A DNA stretch of 49,491 nt, taken from the NCBI GenBank assembly GCA_902766595.1, contig CACXEJ010000077.1, positions 1 to 49,491 on the forward strand. Reading direction: 5' to 3'. Shown in pieces: positions 14,027 through 22,956 of this stretch (within the stretch, counting starts at the first letter, position 1; the number at the start of each line of letters is the position of its first letter). Origin of the DNA: Ruminococcus flavefaciens. Its GTDB lineage: Bacteria; Bacillota; Clostridia; Oscillospirales; Ruminococcaceae. Made by a program: the position numbers and the translations under genes. The notes below the pieces were generated by a model. It made no database searches. It worked only from the letters and a program-made list of their open reading frames with translations, and was not told the origin of the DNA.

Positions 14027-16483
14027 TTAGCCTCTGAGCTCTGCGCCGATAGCGCCGAGTGCCTTGATGACACGCTTCATAGCACTGTCAGCCTGTTCGT
14101 CGGTGAGTGTGCCGTCGTGTGAACGCATTGAGATAGAGTAAGCGAGACTCTTCTTGCTGTTCTGCTTCATATCGTCGCTGCGGTAGATGTCGAAGAGAGT
14201 AACCTTTTCGAGAGTCTTGCCGACAGCGTTCTTTATAGCCTTTTCGATCTCAGCGGCAGGAGTGTCCTCGTCGCAGACAAGGCTGATGTCACGGGTAGTT
14301 GCAGGGAACTTCGGGAGCGGACTGTATGTTATCTTCTGTGCAGCAGCTGCCATAAGCTCAGGGATATTGAGCTTTGCAGCGTAGGTCTTTACGCCTATCT
14401 CGTACTTCTCCTGAACCTCGGGGTGAACCTCGCCGAGGATACCGAGGAATGCGCCGTCCTTGATGATTACTGCGCTTCTGCCGGGGTGGAGAGCGTACTT
14501 CTCGTCGAATTCGTCGCAGTCGGTTGCGCGGATATACTCAACTTCGCCGATATTCATTTCGTCGAGGAGCTGTTCAACCATACCCTTGAGGGTGTAGAAG
14601 TCAGCGTCGCCGCCGTACATACCGATAGTGAGACGCTGGGGCTCATCGGGGAGAGAGAAAGCGTACTTGTGCTTCTGGGTGCCGCTGTTTGCGAGAATAT
14701 CGCCGTTTATGAAGGGCTTCTCCTCCTTTGCCGGGAGGTACTCCTTGGAGATCTCGAAGAGACAAGCCTTCTCGTTGCGGTTATTGTAGTTGAACGAGAG
14801 AACGTCGAGCATCGAGGGGAGAGTAGTTGTTCTCATAACGCTTGTGTCCTCGCCGAGAGGATTTACGATGCGTACAACATCGCGGAGCTTGCTGTTCTCC
14901 GGGAGACGGATCTTGTCAAAATACTTGGGAGAAACGAATGAATAGGTAGCTATCTCGTAGCCGCCGAGTGAAACAGCTGCATTTCTGAGTGCGCGGACGA
15001 ACTTCTGCTCGTCTGTGAACTCTGCCTTTGCAACGCCGCGGAAGTCTGTGGAGGGAATGTTGTTGTAGCCGTAGATACGGGCAACCTCCTCTGCAATATC
15101 AGCCTTGCAGCCGATGTCTATACGGAATGCAGGTGCGACAACATTGTTTCCGCTGAATGTGAAGCCGAGACGGCTGAGGTATTCCTTCATCTTGTCCTCG
15201 GAGATGTCAGTGCCGAGGAAATTGTTTATCCACTCGGGATCGAATACGACCTCTGAGGGCTTGAAATCGGACTTGTTGCAGTCGATGACAGTGTTTACGA
15301 CCTCGCCTGCACCGAGGAGCTCAACGAGCTCGAAGGCTCTCTTGAGGCAGGTCATAGAGATAGTGGGATCAACGCCCTTTTCGTAGCGTGCAGAAGCGTC
15401 GGACTTGAGCTTGAGCTTCTTTGAGGTCTGGCGTACCTGTGAGGGCTCGAAGTAAGCTGACTCGAATACAACAGTTGTGGTATCGTCCATAATACCACTG
15501 TACTCGCCGCCCATAACGCCTGCAACGGCAACGGGCTTCTTCTCGTCGGCGATGACGAGCATATCGGAGGTGAGTTCACGCTCAACGCCGTCGAGAGTCA
15601 TTATCTTTTCGCCGTTCTGAGCGTTGCGGACGTTGATATGAGCGCCCTCAACGTAGCGGAGGTCGAAAGCGTGCATAGGCTGACCGTACTCGAGCATAAC
15701 ATAGTTAGTGATGTCAACGAAGTTGTTTATCGGACGGACGCCGCTTGCGCGGAGACGCTCTCTCATCCAGCGCGGTGAAGGACCGATCTTGACGTTCTTT
15801 ACGATACCTGCACAGTATCTCGGGCACTTTTCTGCATTGTGTATATCCACTTTGAGGTAGCTGTTAACGTCGCCGTTTACGCCCTTGAACTCAGGTGCCT
15901 TGACCGTGAGGGGGAGGTCATAGGTTGCGGCAGTTTCTCTTGCAAGACCGATAACGCTGAGACAGTCGGGACGGTTTGATGTTATCTCGAACTCAACGGA
16001 AGTATCATCAAGACCAATAGCAGAATGGATATCCTGACCGAGCTTGCAGTCCTCCTCAATGACGAAAACGCCCTCCGGATCAGCATAGGGGAAGTCGTGA
16101 GCGGTAAGACCGAGAGTATCGAGTCCGCAGAACATACCGAAGCTCTCAACGCCGCGCATCTTGCACTTCTTGATCTTGCCCTCGGGGAGAACAGCTCCGT
16201 CAAGAGCAACGGGCACGAGGTCGCCCTCCTTGACGTTCTTTGCGTTTGTAACTATCTGAATGGGAGCTTCAGCGCCGATGTCCACCTGACACACGAAGAG
16301 AGCGTCAGCATTTTCGTGAGGTCCCTTTGAGAGTATCTTTCCGACTACGACGTTGGAGATATTCTTGCCCTCCTCCTCGTAGCACTCAACTTTTGAACCG
16401 CTCATTGTAAGAGCGTGACAGAAATCCTTTATCGGCACGTCGGCTTTAACGTAGTCGGCGAGCCATTTCATAGATAAATTCAT
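14027..16483 (-). CDS. pheT: Phenylalanine-tRNA ligase beta subunit
   Basis: An 818-residue beta subunit of the alpha2-beta2 enzyme that charges tRNA-Phe. It begins MNLSMKWLADYVK, has a tRNA-binding (OB-fold) domain at about 40-150, B3/B4 editing domain near 210-380, B5 domain near 400-480 and a C-terminal anticodon-binding FDX domain (last ~95 residues, starting near SPLPKFPATTRDISLV). Length is standard. AAGGAA precedes the ATG. It should sit directly after pheS, but two small membrane genes (16523-17624) intervene. Expression probably comes from the pheS T-box promoter. Confidence 0.97.
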   Translation of the reverse strand: MNLSMKWLADYVKADVPIKDFCHALTMSGSKVECYEEEGKNISNVVVGKILSKGPHENADALFVCQVDIGAEAPIQIVTNAKNVKEGDLVPVALDGAVLPEGKIKKCKMRGVESFGMFCGLDTLGLTAHDFPYADPEGVFVIEEDCKLGQDIHSAIGLDDTSVEFEITSNRPDCLSVIGLARETAATYDLPLTVKAPEFKGVNGDVNSYLKVDIHNAEKCPRYCAGIVKNVKIGPSPRWMRERLRASGVRPINNFVDITNYVMLEYGQPMHAFDLRYVEGAHINVRNAQNGEKIMTLDGVERELTSDMLVIADEKKPVAVAGVMGGEYSGIMDDTTTVVFESAYFEPSQVRQTSKKLKLKSDASARYEKGVDPTISMTCLKRAFELVELLGAGEVVNTVIDCNKSDFKPSEVVFDPEWINNFLGTDISEDKMKEYLSRLGFTFSGNNVVAPAFRIDIGCKADIAEEVARIYGYNNIPSTDFRGVAKAEFTDEQKFVRALRNAAVSLGGYEIATYSFVSPKYFDKIRLPENSKLRDVVRIVNPLGEDTSVMRTTTLPSMLDVLSFNYNNRNEKACLFEISKEYLPAKEEKPFINGDILANSGTQKHKYAFSLPDEPQRLTIGMYGGDADFYTLKGMVEQLLDEMNIGEVEYIRATDCDEFDEKYALHPGRSAVIIKDGAFLGILGEVHPEVQEKYEIGVKTYAAKLNIPELMAAAAQKITYSPLPKFPATTRDISLVCDEDTPAAEIEKAIKNAVGKTLEKVTLFDIYRSDDMKQNSKKSLAYSISMRSHDGTLTDEQADSAMKRVIKALGAIGAELRG

Positions 16484-16522
16484 ATCAGTATTCCTTTCTT
16501 GATATATGTTTCGGAGAAGGTT

Positions 16523-17101
16523 TCAGCGCCTGTCTCCCTTGTTTTTTTCGGTGAGCTCTTTCAGAGCCTTCTGGAGCTCCTGACGGGCATTCTTGGGTTT
16601 GGCAGGAGAAAGCGGTCTGCCGCCGTTAGCGGTGTAAGCTCTGATCGCATCTGCAAAATCGTCTCTTACATCGCGGTTATCAATTCTGATAACGTCAATG
16701 CCGTTTTTAAGAGTTAACTGTATATAGCGGTGTGTTCCGGTTTTGATATTGTGAGTCTCTGATGTAGAGACCTTTGTTATTTCTGATACCGGGTATGTCC
16801 TCATCGTTAAGGTGTTTATCAGCCAGCCGTTTGTGAGGAAATATCTGTTTTTGTACCTGTGATCGGAGCGTTCCTTCAGTTCGTTGAACTCCTCGTCTGT
16901 TGAAACGCCGAGCTTCTCCTTCATCTTCTTGGTTCGGATACACAGAAAAGCGATATATCCGGCGAACAGGAGCCCGACTAACATTGTCAGCTTTAAGTGT
17001 ACAGGAGAGTTGAAAGTGAAGGCTATGAAAAGCGGATTGATGAAGAATATCAGTATCGCTGCACATATCAGGACGCGCAGAAGTATCTGCTGTTTGTTCA
17101 T
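16523..17101 (-). CDS. Small membrane protein with cytoplasmic PH-like domain (paralog A)
   Basis: A 192-residue protein with two N-terminal hydrophobic helices (about 8-30 and 38-55), then a soluble domain at about 68-165 and a basic, Lys/Glu-rich helical tail. The soluble part has alternating strand-like segments (RYFLTNGWLINTL, YPVSEITKVSTSE, YIQLTLKNGIDVIRI) and a final helix (RDDFADAIRAY), the layout of bacterial PH-like domains; this is inference. AAGGAG precedes the ATG. It lies between pheS and pheT, 40 bases upstream of pheT, and shares its domain with the interrupted gene at 17136-17624, so the two are probably duplicates. Confidence 0.75.
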   Translation of the reverse strand: MNKQQILLRVLICAAILIFFINPLFIAFTFNSPVHLKLTMLVGLLFAGYIAFLCIRTKKMKEKLGVSTDEEFNELKERSDHRYKNRYFLTNGWLINTLTMRTYPVSEITKVSTSETHNIKTGTHRYIQLTLKNGIDVIRIDNRDVRDDFADAIRAYTANGGRPLSPAKPKNARQELQKALKELTEKNKGDRR

Positions 17102-17135
17102 ATCAAGACTCCTTTACAGTAAAACTGCAATGCTG

Positions 17136-17624
17136 TTACATATAAAAATTGTCCGGTACGAAGAGCTTTCCCTGATCGCGGCATCTGATGAATTCCTCAA
17201 CGTTCCTGACGAGCCGCTCACGCTCCTTTGAAGAGGTGACGCTGAATACGTCAGTGCCGCCGCGGTAGGTTATCGTAATACCGTACAAATTCTTGTTCCA
17301 TTGTTTATTGGTCCGCTCAACGCTTATCATATCGTCTGCCGGGTAGAATTTGTAGGAAAATTCGTTTATCACCCATACGTCTGAAATGCAGAAGCGGTTG
17401 CGGTAGTTGTACTTTCAGCCACGCTTGTACTCGTTGTACTCCGCCTTGCCTGAAAAGTCCATAGCCTTTATCAGACCGGATTTTTTCACAGCCATATAGG
17501 CGAACAGGCTAACTGCTATCACTGCGGTTATGCCCAAGCATAACAGGTAGCCTTCCTTTGACAGGTGATAACGGCGGTAGCGGAGAAGGCTGAGTGTCAT
17601 ATCACTGAGCAGATGAGCGTTCAT
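17136..17624 (-). pseudogene. Small membrane protein (paralog B) interrupted by an in-frame TGA
   Basis: One reading frame from ATG 17624 to the stop at 17136 is broken only by a TGA at 17417-17415. The first part (69 residues) has one hydrophobic helix (YLLCLGITAVIAVSLFAYMAV) and ends EYNEYKRG. After the TGA, KYNYRNRF and the rest of the domain continue in the same frame to LFVPDNFYM. Across the break the sequence aligns with paralog A: EYNEYKRG*KYNYRNRF against EFNELKERSDHRYKNRYF. So this is a single nonsense change in a duplicate, a readthrough site or a sequencing error. The start lies 4 bases after pheS with a poor ribosome site. Confidence 0.8.
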
Positions 17625-17628
17625 AAGC

Positions 17629-18657
17629 TCAGAACTGCTCTAAGAAGCGGACGTCGTTCTCGTAGAGGAGACGGAGGTCGTTGATGTCGTAGCGTCCCAT
17701 TACCATACGCTCAAGGCCGAGTCCGAATGCAAAGCCGGAATACTTCTCCGGATCAATGCCGCAGTTTTCGAGTACCTTGGGGTGTACCATACCTGCACCG
17801 AGGAGCTCGATGTAGCCCTCGTCCTTACACATAGAGCAGCCCTTGCCGCCGCAGTTGAAGCAGCTTATATCAACTTCGCAGCTCGGCTCGGTGAAGGGGA
17901 AGTGGTGGGGACGGAAGCGGAGCTTGCAGTCCTTGCCGTAGAGCTTCTTCATAAGCATCTCAAGAGTACCCTTGAGGTCTGACATTGTGATGCCCTCGTC
18001 GATAACGAGTCCCTCTATCTGGTGGAAGAGAGGGGAGTGTGTAGCGTCAACAGCGTCCGAACGGAAAACACGTCCGGGAGAGATGATGCGTATCGGGGGC
18101 TTCTGGTTCTCCATAACGTGTACCTGAACCGATGAGGTCTGTGTACGGAGGAGGATAGACTCGTTTGTGTTCTCAATATAGAATGTATCCTGAGTATCTC
18201 TTGCCGGGTGATCGGGGGGGAGGTTGAGAGCCTCGAAAACGTGGTAGTCGTCGTCGATCTCGGGACCGTCTGCGATCTCAAAGCCCATACCCATAAATAT
18301 CTCACGGATCTCATTCTCGACCTTTGTGAGCGGGTGGAGCTTGCCGAACGGAGCGTGTTTGCCGGGGAGAGTAACGTCGATAGTTTCCTCCTTGAGCTTA
18401 GCGGACTGCGCTTCGGATTTGAGTGCGCTGAGCTTGGAAGCGAGAGCCTCCTCGATATCTGCGCGCACCTTGTTTGCGAGCTGTCCGATAACGGGGCGCT
18501 CCTCAGCGGAGAGCTTGCCCATCTGCTTCAGGATAGCGGTGAGTTCACCTTTCTTTCCGAGGAATTTGATCCTCAGGTCGTCAAGCGCCTTGATCTCGGT
18601 GCAGGAGGAGAGCTCCTGTTTTGCGAGCGCTTCGATTTTTTCGAGCTGTTCTTTCAT
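17629..18657 (-). CDS. pheS: Phenylalanine-tRNA ligase alpha subunit
   Basis: A 342-residue alpha subunit carrying the class II catalytic core. It has an N-terminal coiled-coil tRNA-binding region (1-85), motif 2 around PIRIISPGRVFRSDAVDATHSPLFHQIEG and motif 3 near the end, GFAFGLGLERMVMGRY. A Cys-rich CFNCGGKGCSMC insert near residue 270 resembles the zinc-binding type seen in many Firmicutes. GAGGTG lies just before the ATG. The leader (18698-18978) is a T-box with a UUC (Phe) specifier, so expression should rise when tRNA-Phe is uncharged. Confidence 0.97.
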   Translation of the reverse strand: MKEQLEKIEALAKQELSSCTEIKALDDLRIKFLGKKGELTAILKQMGKLSAEERPVIGQLANKVRADIEEALASKLSALKSEAQSAKLKEETIDVTLPGKHAPFGKLHPLTKVENEIREIFMGMGFEIADGPEIDDDYHVFEALNLPPDHPARDTQDTFYIENTNESILLRTQTSSVQVHVMENQKPPIRIISPGRVFRSDAVDATHSPLFHQIEGLVIDEGITMSDLKGTLEMLMKKLYGKDCKLRFRPHHFPFTEPSCEVDISCFNCGGKGCSMCKDEGYIELLGAGMVHPKVLENCGIDPEKYSGFAFGLGLERMVMGRYDINDLRLLYENDVRFLEQF

Positions 18658-18697
18658 TTTTTCACCTCATAGAAAATTTTTAATGTGTCGTGACAAT

Positions 18698-18721
18698 AAA
18701 AAAAGTCCTGTCCAACAGGAC
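18698..18721 (-). terminator. T-box regulated terminator upstream of pheS
   Basis: On the minus strand, stem GTCCTGT/ACAGGAC (with outer pairs) and a 3-base loop is followed by seven Ts. It sits between the T-box element and the pheS ribosome site. Confidence 0.9.
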
Positions 18722-18978
18722 AAGACGTAAAACCTTGCTTATAAACCACCCATTGTCAGGAGAGCCGACACTCTCTTGTCTTTAACGCAGACCTACGTTG
18801 CAGTCTACAAGAATAGCAGCACCGACCGCCTGTCAGCAAACGCCGCGGAGCATACAGCCGCACCTTCAACCGCACCCCTCGTGAGTGAACTTCGGAACGT
18901 TTTCTGCCGGAGCGCTCGCACCATTACGCTCTTCTCTGCGGACTTTCCGCGCACCTACTCTCTCAGTCATCGGGTTGT
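18698..18978 (-). ncRNA. T-box leader (tRNA-Phe sensing) of pheS
   Basis: On the minus strand the leader starts near 18978 and opens with a GATGACTGAGAGAGTAGG stem I base. A bulge reads GAAGTTCACTC, placing UUC (18889-18887) as the Phe specifier followed by the usual A. The T-box element is TGGGTGGT (18752-18745), whose UGGU can pair with the ACCA end of tRNA-Phe. The intrinsic terminator follows at 18721-18698. A T-box on pheS is well-established biology. The usual ACCGCG part of the antiterminator is not conserved here, so its exact pairing is uncertain. Confidence 0.9.
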
Positions 18979-18984
18979 ATGTAT

Positions 18985-19013
18985 ATTATAGCGCGTAAAA
19001 AGGAAAAAATCAA
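18985..19013 (-). promoter_or_regulatory. Promoter of the T-box pheS transcript
   Basis: On the minus strand, TTGATT (19013-19008) and TATAAT (18990-18985) are 17 bases apart, placing the start near 18978, at the base of stem I. Confidence 0.82.
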
Positions 19014-19194
19014 GGGGTTTTTGAAAAAAATCCTGAAGAATTCGCGGTGCTGAAAATGCTTGGCTTTTGGAAGAAATACACAAATTACACAGCTGACATA
19101 TGTGCAGGTCTACGAATTTCTTGAAAAAATGCAACAAAACGACGTTCTGAGCAGACTTATTATATAGAAACTGATTTCCAGAAGGGGTGATCCT

Positions 19195-19875
19195 ATGAAA
19201 AAATTATATGCAGCAGCGATCGGACTGGTACTCCTTACAAGCTGCGGACACGTTGATCTGTCAAAGAACGTTTTTGAAACATCGACCGGAACATCTGAGA
19301 CAGCTGCACATAAAGCTGCTTCGACCTCTGTCACCGTTACAGCAGTTGTCACTACTATGCACGATACTGCGGCAAGTACGGCTGTGATATATAACGGAGC
19401 GAACATAGGCTCAGCAGAAATGCCGGAAATTGCTCTTATAAAGCGTGTGACTGCAAACGAATACTGCTCGGACAAGACAAGCGTATCAATTATCGACAGG
19501 AACGGCAATCGTTATTACACAGAAGATGCAAATATATGTGCTATGGATAATGCTGAGGTGAACGAAAAACTCGCAGTCGGCGCTCTGGACGCTTATCTCA
19601 CAAAGGCAGACAGCGTCGATACCGATGAGATAGCCGAAAACTACAAGCTGGTCTGTGAGGCTGCTGAGAACGATGACTGTTCATTCAACGAACCCGAGGC
19701 AGTGCCTGATGTTGAAGCACCGGTCATAGGTGTATCCTGTATGTACTACGACGCTGACGGTGGGCTGAAAAGTGTCCGGATATATGAGAATAAATGCCTG
19801 ACGGATATCTTTACCAACAGCGATAAGCTGACAAGAGTTTACAAGTGGTATAACGCGTTGAACAAAACTGAATAA
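19195..19875 (+). CDS. Putative lipoprotein with Thr-rich tether
   Basis: A 226-residue exported protein. Residues 1-16 form a lipoprotein signal (AAIGLVLLTSC, Cys17 lipidated), then a Ser/Thr/Ala-rich linker to about residue 65 and a soluble domain without recognised motif (INGxAEMPEIALIKRVT-like start, a Glu-rich middle, and a final strand-helix YDADGGLKSVRIYENKCLTDIF). GAAGGGG lies upstream of the ATG. The upstream region 19014-19194 has no convincing promoter. Function unknown. Confidence 0.75.
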   Translation: MKKLYAAAIGLVLLTSCGHVDLSKNVFETSTGTSETAAHKAASTSVTVTAVVTTMHDTAASTAVIYNGANIGSAEMPEIALIKRVTANEYCSDKTSVSIIDRNGNRYYTEDANICAMDNAEVNEKLAVGALDAYLTKADSVDTDEIAENYKLVCEAAENDDCSFNEPEAVPDVEAPVIGVSCMYYDADGGLKSVRIYENKCLTDIFTNSDKLTRVYKWYNALNKTE

Positions 19876-19912
19876 GATTTTTAGCGATCTGCAATTTTTC
19901 TATCCGTTAGTC

Positions 19913-19941
19913 TTGATATTTCCGGTGATATGTGCTAATAT
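19913..19941 (+). promoter_or_regulatory. Probable promoter for the DUF6106-like gene
   Basis: TTGATA (19913-19918) and TAATAT (19936-19941) are 17 bases apart; the start would be near 19948, about 30 bases before ATG 19978. Confidence 0.6.
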
Positions 19942-19977
19942 ATTATTGTGTAAATATTTAGATTGGAGATATGTCTG

Positions 19978-20520
19978 ATGGATAATTTTTCCGAACAGCT
20001 CGTGAAGAAGAACGAGACTTCCGCCGACAGGAACCGCAGGATAATGCTGCTGGTTCTGGGAATTCTGCTTACGATAGCACTTGCCGTGCTCTCATTCCTC
20101 CAGCTGGACAAGCCCGGTATGGCTTTTCTGGGAATGCTGCTTGCTGTCGCTGCCGGCTATGGCACCTACTTTATAGTGCAGGGCACTTACGTCGAGTATG
20201 AGTATACCTTTACAAACGGCGAGCTCGACATTGCGAAGATAGTTGCCAAGAAGAAGCGCATCGAGCTTATCTCGACCGATGTCAGGAGCTTTACGGATTT
20301 CGGAAAATATAACGACGATATGGAGGAAAACGATGATATGACCGTCGTTATCGCCTCGGACAATATCGCCTCTCACGAATACTATGCGGATTTTCAGGAC
20401 GAGGAGTACGGTTCTGTCCGTCTTATCTTCGTGCCGGACGAGAAGACTCTCGGAAATATCCGCAGGGCTCTTCCCCAGAAGCTGAAGGCACAGCTGGTCA
20501 GGGAGGAGAGCGAACAGTAA
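19978..20520 (+). CDS. DUF6106-like two-helix membrane protein
   Basis: A 180-residue protein. ATG 19978 has GGAG 9 bases upstream; an in-frame TTG at 19963 overlaps that site and is unlikely. Two hydrophobic helices (about residues 22-42 and 47-65) are followed by a cytoplasmic domain beginning YVEYEYTFTNGELDIAKIVAKKKR and ending in a helix (NIRRALPQKLKAQL). The VEYEY.F.NGELDI pattern matches small Clostridial DUF6106-type proteins as I remember them; no function is known. It may share a transcript with the nnr gene 54 bases downstream. Confidence 0.75.
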   Translation: MDNFSEQLVKKNETSADRNRRIMLLVLGILLTIALAVLSFLQLDKPGMAFLGMLLAVAAGYGTYFIVQGTYVEYEYTFTNGELDIAKIVAKKKRIELISTDVRSFTDFGKYNDDMEENDDMTVVIASDNIASHEYYADFQDEEYGSVRLIFVPDEKTLGNIRRALPQKLKAQLVREESEQ

Positions 20521-20574
20521 GCCTGAGCGGTACTGAGCCGTGCAGGACGGATCATCATTACGGAGGTGTGGAAA

Positions 20575-22275
20575 TTGCAGATCGTATCACCGAAACAAAT
20601 GGCAAAGATCGAAGAACGTTCAGAGGAACTGGGCGTTTCACGCAGACAGCTGATGGAAAATGCCGGCAAGGCTCTTGCAGGTATCATTGACGACTACTGC
20701 CGGAAGGAACCGGATATTTCACCCGAAGAAAAGTCGATAGTTTTTCTCGCAGGCAAGGGCAACAACGGCGGAGACTGCTTCGTTGCAGCGAATATCCTCG
20801 TCTACCGCGGCTATCGCATCACGATAATCAGCGTGGGCGGCAAACCGGTCTCCGAGCTCGCTGCGGAGATGTACGACAGGCTGCCAGCTGACAGAGTGGA
20901 GTTTCTTGAGGGTTACAGGAGCGAGAACGTCGAAGCCGCTCTTGAGGCTGCCGAGCTCGACTATATGACTATCCCGAACAGCCGCGACGGTTTTCACGAA
21001 AACGGCAGCGATAATCCGTTTGATGCTATCGTGAAGAAGGAACAGCAGCGTATGAGAACGGTCAAGGGAGCTATCCTCCGTGCCTATGTCATTGTTGACG
21101 GTGTGTTCGGTACGGGCTTCCACGGTGAGCTCGACACGGAAACAGCCGGTATCTTCGGTATCGGTTCGGGAGCTTACCGGATCTCGGTAGATATCCCGAG
21201 CGGAGGAAACAGCTCGACCGGAACTGTTTCGCCGGGAGTTTTCAAGGCTGATGAAACCGTCACCTTCGGCTTCCTGAAAACAGGTATGACACAGTTCCCA
21301 CTGAAGAAATACTGCGGAAAGATAACTGTTGTCGATATTGGTCTGCCCTGCAAATCGGTCGAGACGATAGACGGCGAGCGTGCTTACTACCGCATAGAGC
21401 GCAACCACCTTGCGGCATTTCCGCCTAAGCGTGAACGCGATGCTCACAAGGGCAGCTTCGGAAATGTGCTCGTCATCGCAGGCAGCTCCTCGATGAGGGG
21501 CGCAGCTGCTTTTGCAGCGCTCGGTGCCCTGAGAATGGGTGCCGGACTTGTTCGCCTTGCCTCTGTTGAAAAGTGCATTGACACAGTTTCAGCTCTCGTG
21601 CCTGAGGCTACATACATCGAGCTCGACTGTGACGACTACGGCTATATGCTCTACGACAGCAGCGTAAAACCGCTGACTGCCGCTCTTGAAAAGGCTGACG
21701 CTGTGGTCATAGGCTGCGGAATGGGAGTTACTCCCGATACGACAGAGCTCGTGAGATTTGTAGCACAGAATGCAAAATGTCCCGTAATTATAGATGCCGA
21801 TGGAATAAACTGCATTGCATCGGACATAGATATTTTAGTAAAGAAGCAGACAAACATCATCATCACTCCGCATACCGGCGAAATGGCAAGGCTGCTCAGG
21901 TGTGAGTGCGCTGATGTCAGCAATGACAGATTTGCTGCTGCGGAGAGCTTTGCCGAGCAGTTTGGTGTTACGGTCGTGCTCAAGGGCGCCGGAACTATCA
22001 TTGCGGACAATCACATAACAGCCGTGAACCACACCGGAAATCCCGGTATGAGCGTCGGCGGCAGCGGTGATATACTCGCAGGTATGATCGGCGCGATAGC
22101 CGCACAGGGTGCAGACATCATCGACAGCGCCTGTGCCGGAGTCTATATGCACGGACTTGCCGGTGACGCGGCTGCTGAAAAGCTGGGGCAGGAGGCGATG
22201 CTGCCGAGAGATATAATCGACAATATATCTGATTCTTTCAGGATATTAAAGGAAAAGAAACTGAATAAGGACTGA
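20575..22275 (+). CDS. nnr: Bifunctional NAD(P)H-hydrate epimerase / ADP-dependent NAD(P)H-hydrate dehydratase
   Basis: A 566-residue fusion that repairs hydrated NAD(P)H. The N-terminal epimerase domain (about 1-215, YjeF_N) has LAGKGNNGGDCFVAANIL and a VDGVFGTGFHGE motif. The C-terminal dehydratase (about 285-560, ribokinase-like) has NVLVIAGSSSMRGAA, IDADGIN, ITPHTGEMARLL and GGSGDILAGMIGA, the last containing the catalytic Asp. TTG 20575 is preferred as start because GGAGG lies 8 bases upstream. The fused form is normal in Firmicutes. An insertion of about 40 residues near 125-150 (PNSRDGFHENGSDNPF..) lengthens the epimerase domain. Confidence 0.92.
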   Translation: MQIVSPKQMAKIEERSEELGVSRRQLMENAGKALAGIIDDYCRKEPDISPEEKSIVFLAGKGNNGGDCFVAANILVYRGYRITIISVGGKPVSELAAEMYDRLPADRVEFLEGYRSENVEAALEAAELDYMTIPNSRDGFHENGSDNPFDAIVKKEQQRMRTVKGAILRAYVIVDGVFGTGFHGELDTETAGIFGIGSGAYRISVDIPSGGNSSTGTVSPGVFKADETVTFGFLKTGMTQFPLKKYCGKITVVDIGLPCKSVETIDGERAYYRIERNHLAAFPPKRERDAHKGSFGNVLVIAGSSSMRGAAAFAALGALRMGAGLVRLASVEKCIDTVSALVPEATYIELDCDDYGYMLYDSSVKPLTAALEKADAVVIGCGMGVTPDTTELVRFVAQNAKCPVIIDADGINCIASDIDILVKKQTNIIITPHTGEMARLLRCECADVSNDRFAAAESFAEQFGVTVVLKGAGTIIADNHITAVNHTGNPGMSVGGSGDILAGMIGAIAAQGADIIDSACAGVYMHGLAGDAAAEKLGQEAMLPRDIIDNISDSFRILKEKKLNKD

Positions 22276-22350
22276 AGCCGCAGAATATACGCTGCTGCTG
22301 CCGGTCGCGGAAGTTAAAGTCTTGATAAATTTTCAGAATGGAGAGTTATT

Positions 22351-22956
22351 ATGAAAAGACTTATAGTATTCGCGTTCACGGCGGCGGCAGCGCTTTGTCT
22401 TGCGGCTTGTTCAATGCCCTCAAAGAATAAGGCGAGCCGTCCGAACAGGCTCGGGGAGAGCTTCAGCAGCGATGTTGACATTACGATCGAGAAGCTGAAG
22501 GCTGAGGGGAGGCTCGAACGCTCCGGCGACGACTGGAGCGTTGAATTCTCAGAGCCAAATACCCTCAGCGGTGTGAAGCTGGAATTCACCGAGGGCAGCG
22601 TAAAGGCTTCTTACAAGGGGCTGAGTTTCTCTGTACCGCAGTCTGCGGTGCCGGTGAAGGCAATGATGCTGAACCTTATCAAAGCGGTCGGGGACAATTC
22701 CGGCGAAGGTGAACTCAAGGGCGAGGAAAAGGACGGTTCGCTGCGGATAAGCGGAAGTCTTGACGGCGGCAGCTATACGCTATCGGTGGACGACGGCGGT
22801 ATGATAAGCGGCTTTGATATGCCGGGGTATGAGCTTTCGATGAGCTTCACCAATGTCACGGCGAACGGCAGCGCTCCCACGACAGGGACTGCTGCGGAAA
22901 CGACTTGCGTTACGACTGCTCCCGAAACAACGTCAGCCGTTACGACTGCCAAGTAG
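22351..22956 (+). CDS. Putative lipoprotein, C-terminus ends inside a GTAGGG repeat
   Basis: A 201-residue exported protein with a lipoprotein signal (residues 1-19, LCLAAC, Cys20), a polar tether and a beta-rich domain at about 45-170 (GVKLEFTEGSVKASYKGLSFSV, GDNSGEGELKGEEKDGSLRISGSLDGGSYTL). The last ~30 residues are Thr/Ala-rich (TTGTAAETTC, TTAPETTS). Its TAG stop is the TAG of the GTAGGG repeat head at 22953, so the repeat may have trimmed the original end. It may be a surface sensor or structural protein; function unknown. Confidence 0.75.
   Translation: MKRLIVFAFTAAAALCLAACSMPSKNKASRPNRLGESFSSDVDITIEKLKAEGRLERSGDDWSVEFSEPNTLSGVKLEFTEGSVKASYKGLSFSVPQSAVPVKAMMLNLIKAVGDNSGEGELKGEEKDGSLRISGSLDGGSYTLSVDDGGMISGFDMPGYELSMSFTNVTANGSAPTTGTAAETTCVTTAPETTSAVTTAK

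Noticed and set aside
17415..17417. TGA as a selenocysteine codon
   Set aside because: No convincing SECIS hairpin follows, and the aligned residue in the paralog is not Cys but in a Ser/Asp region.
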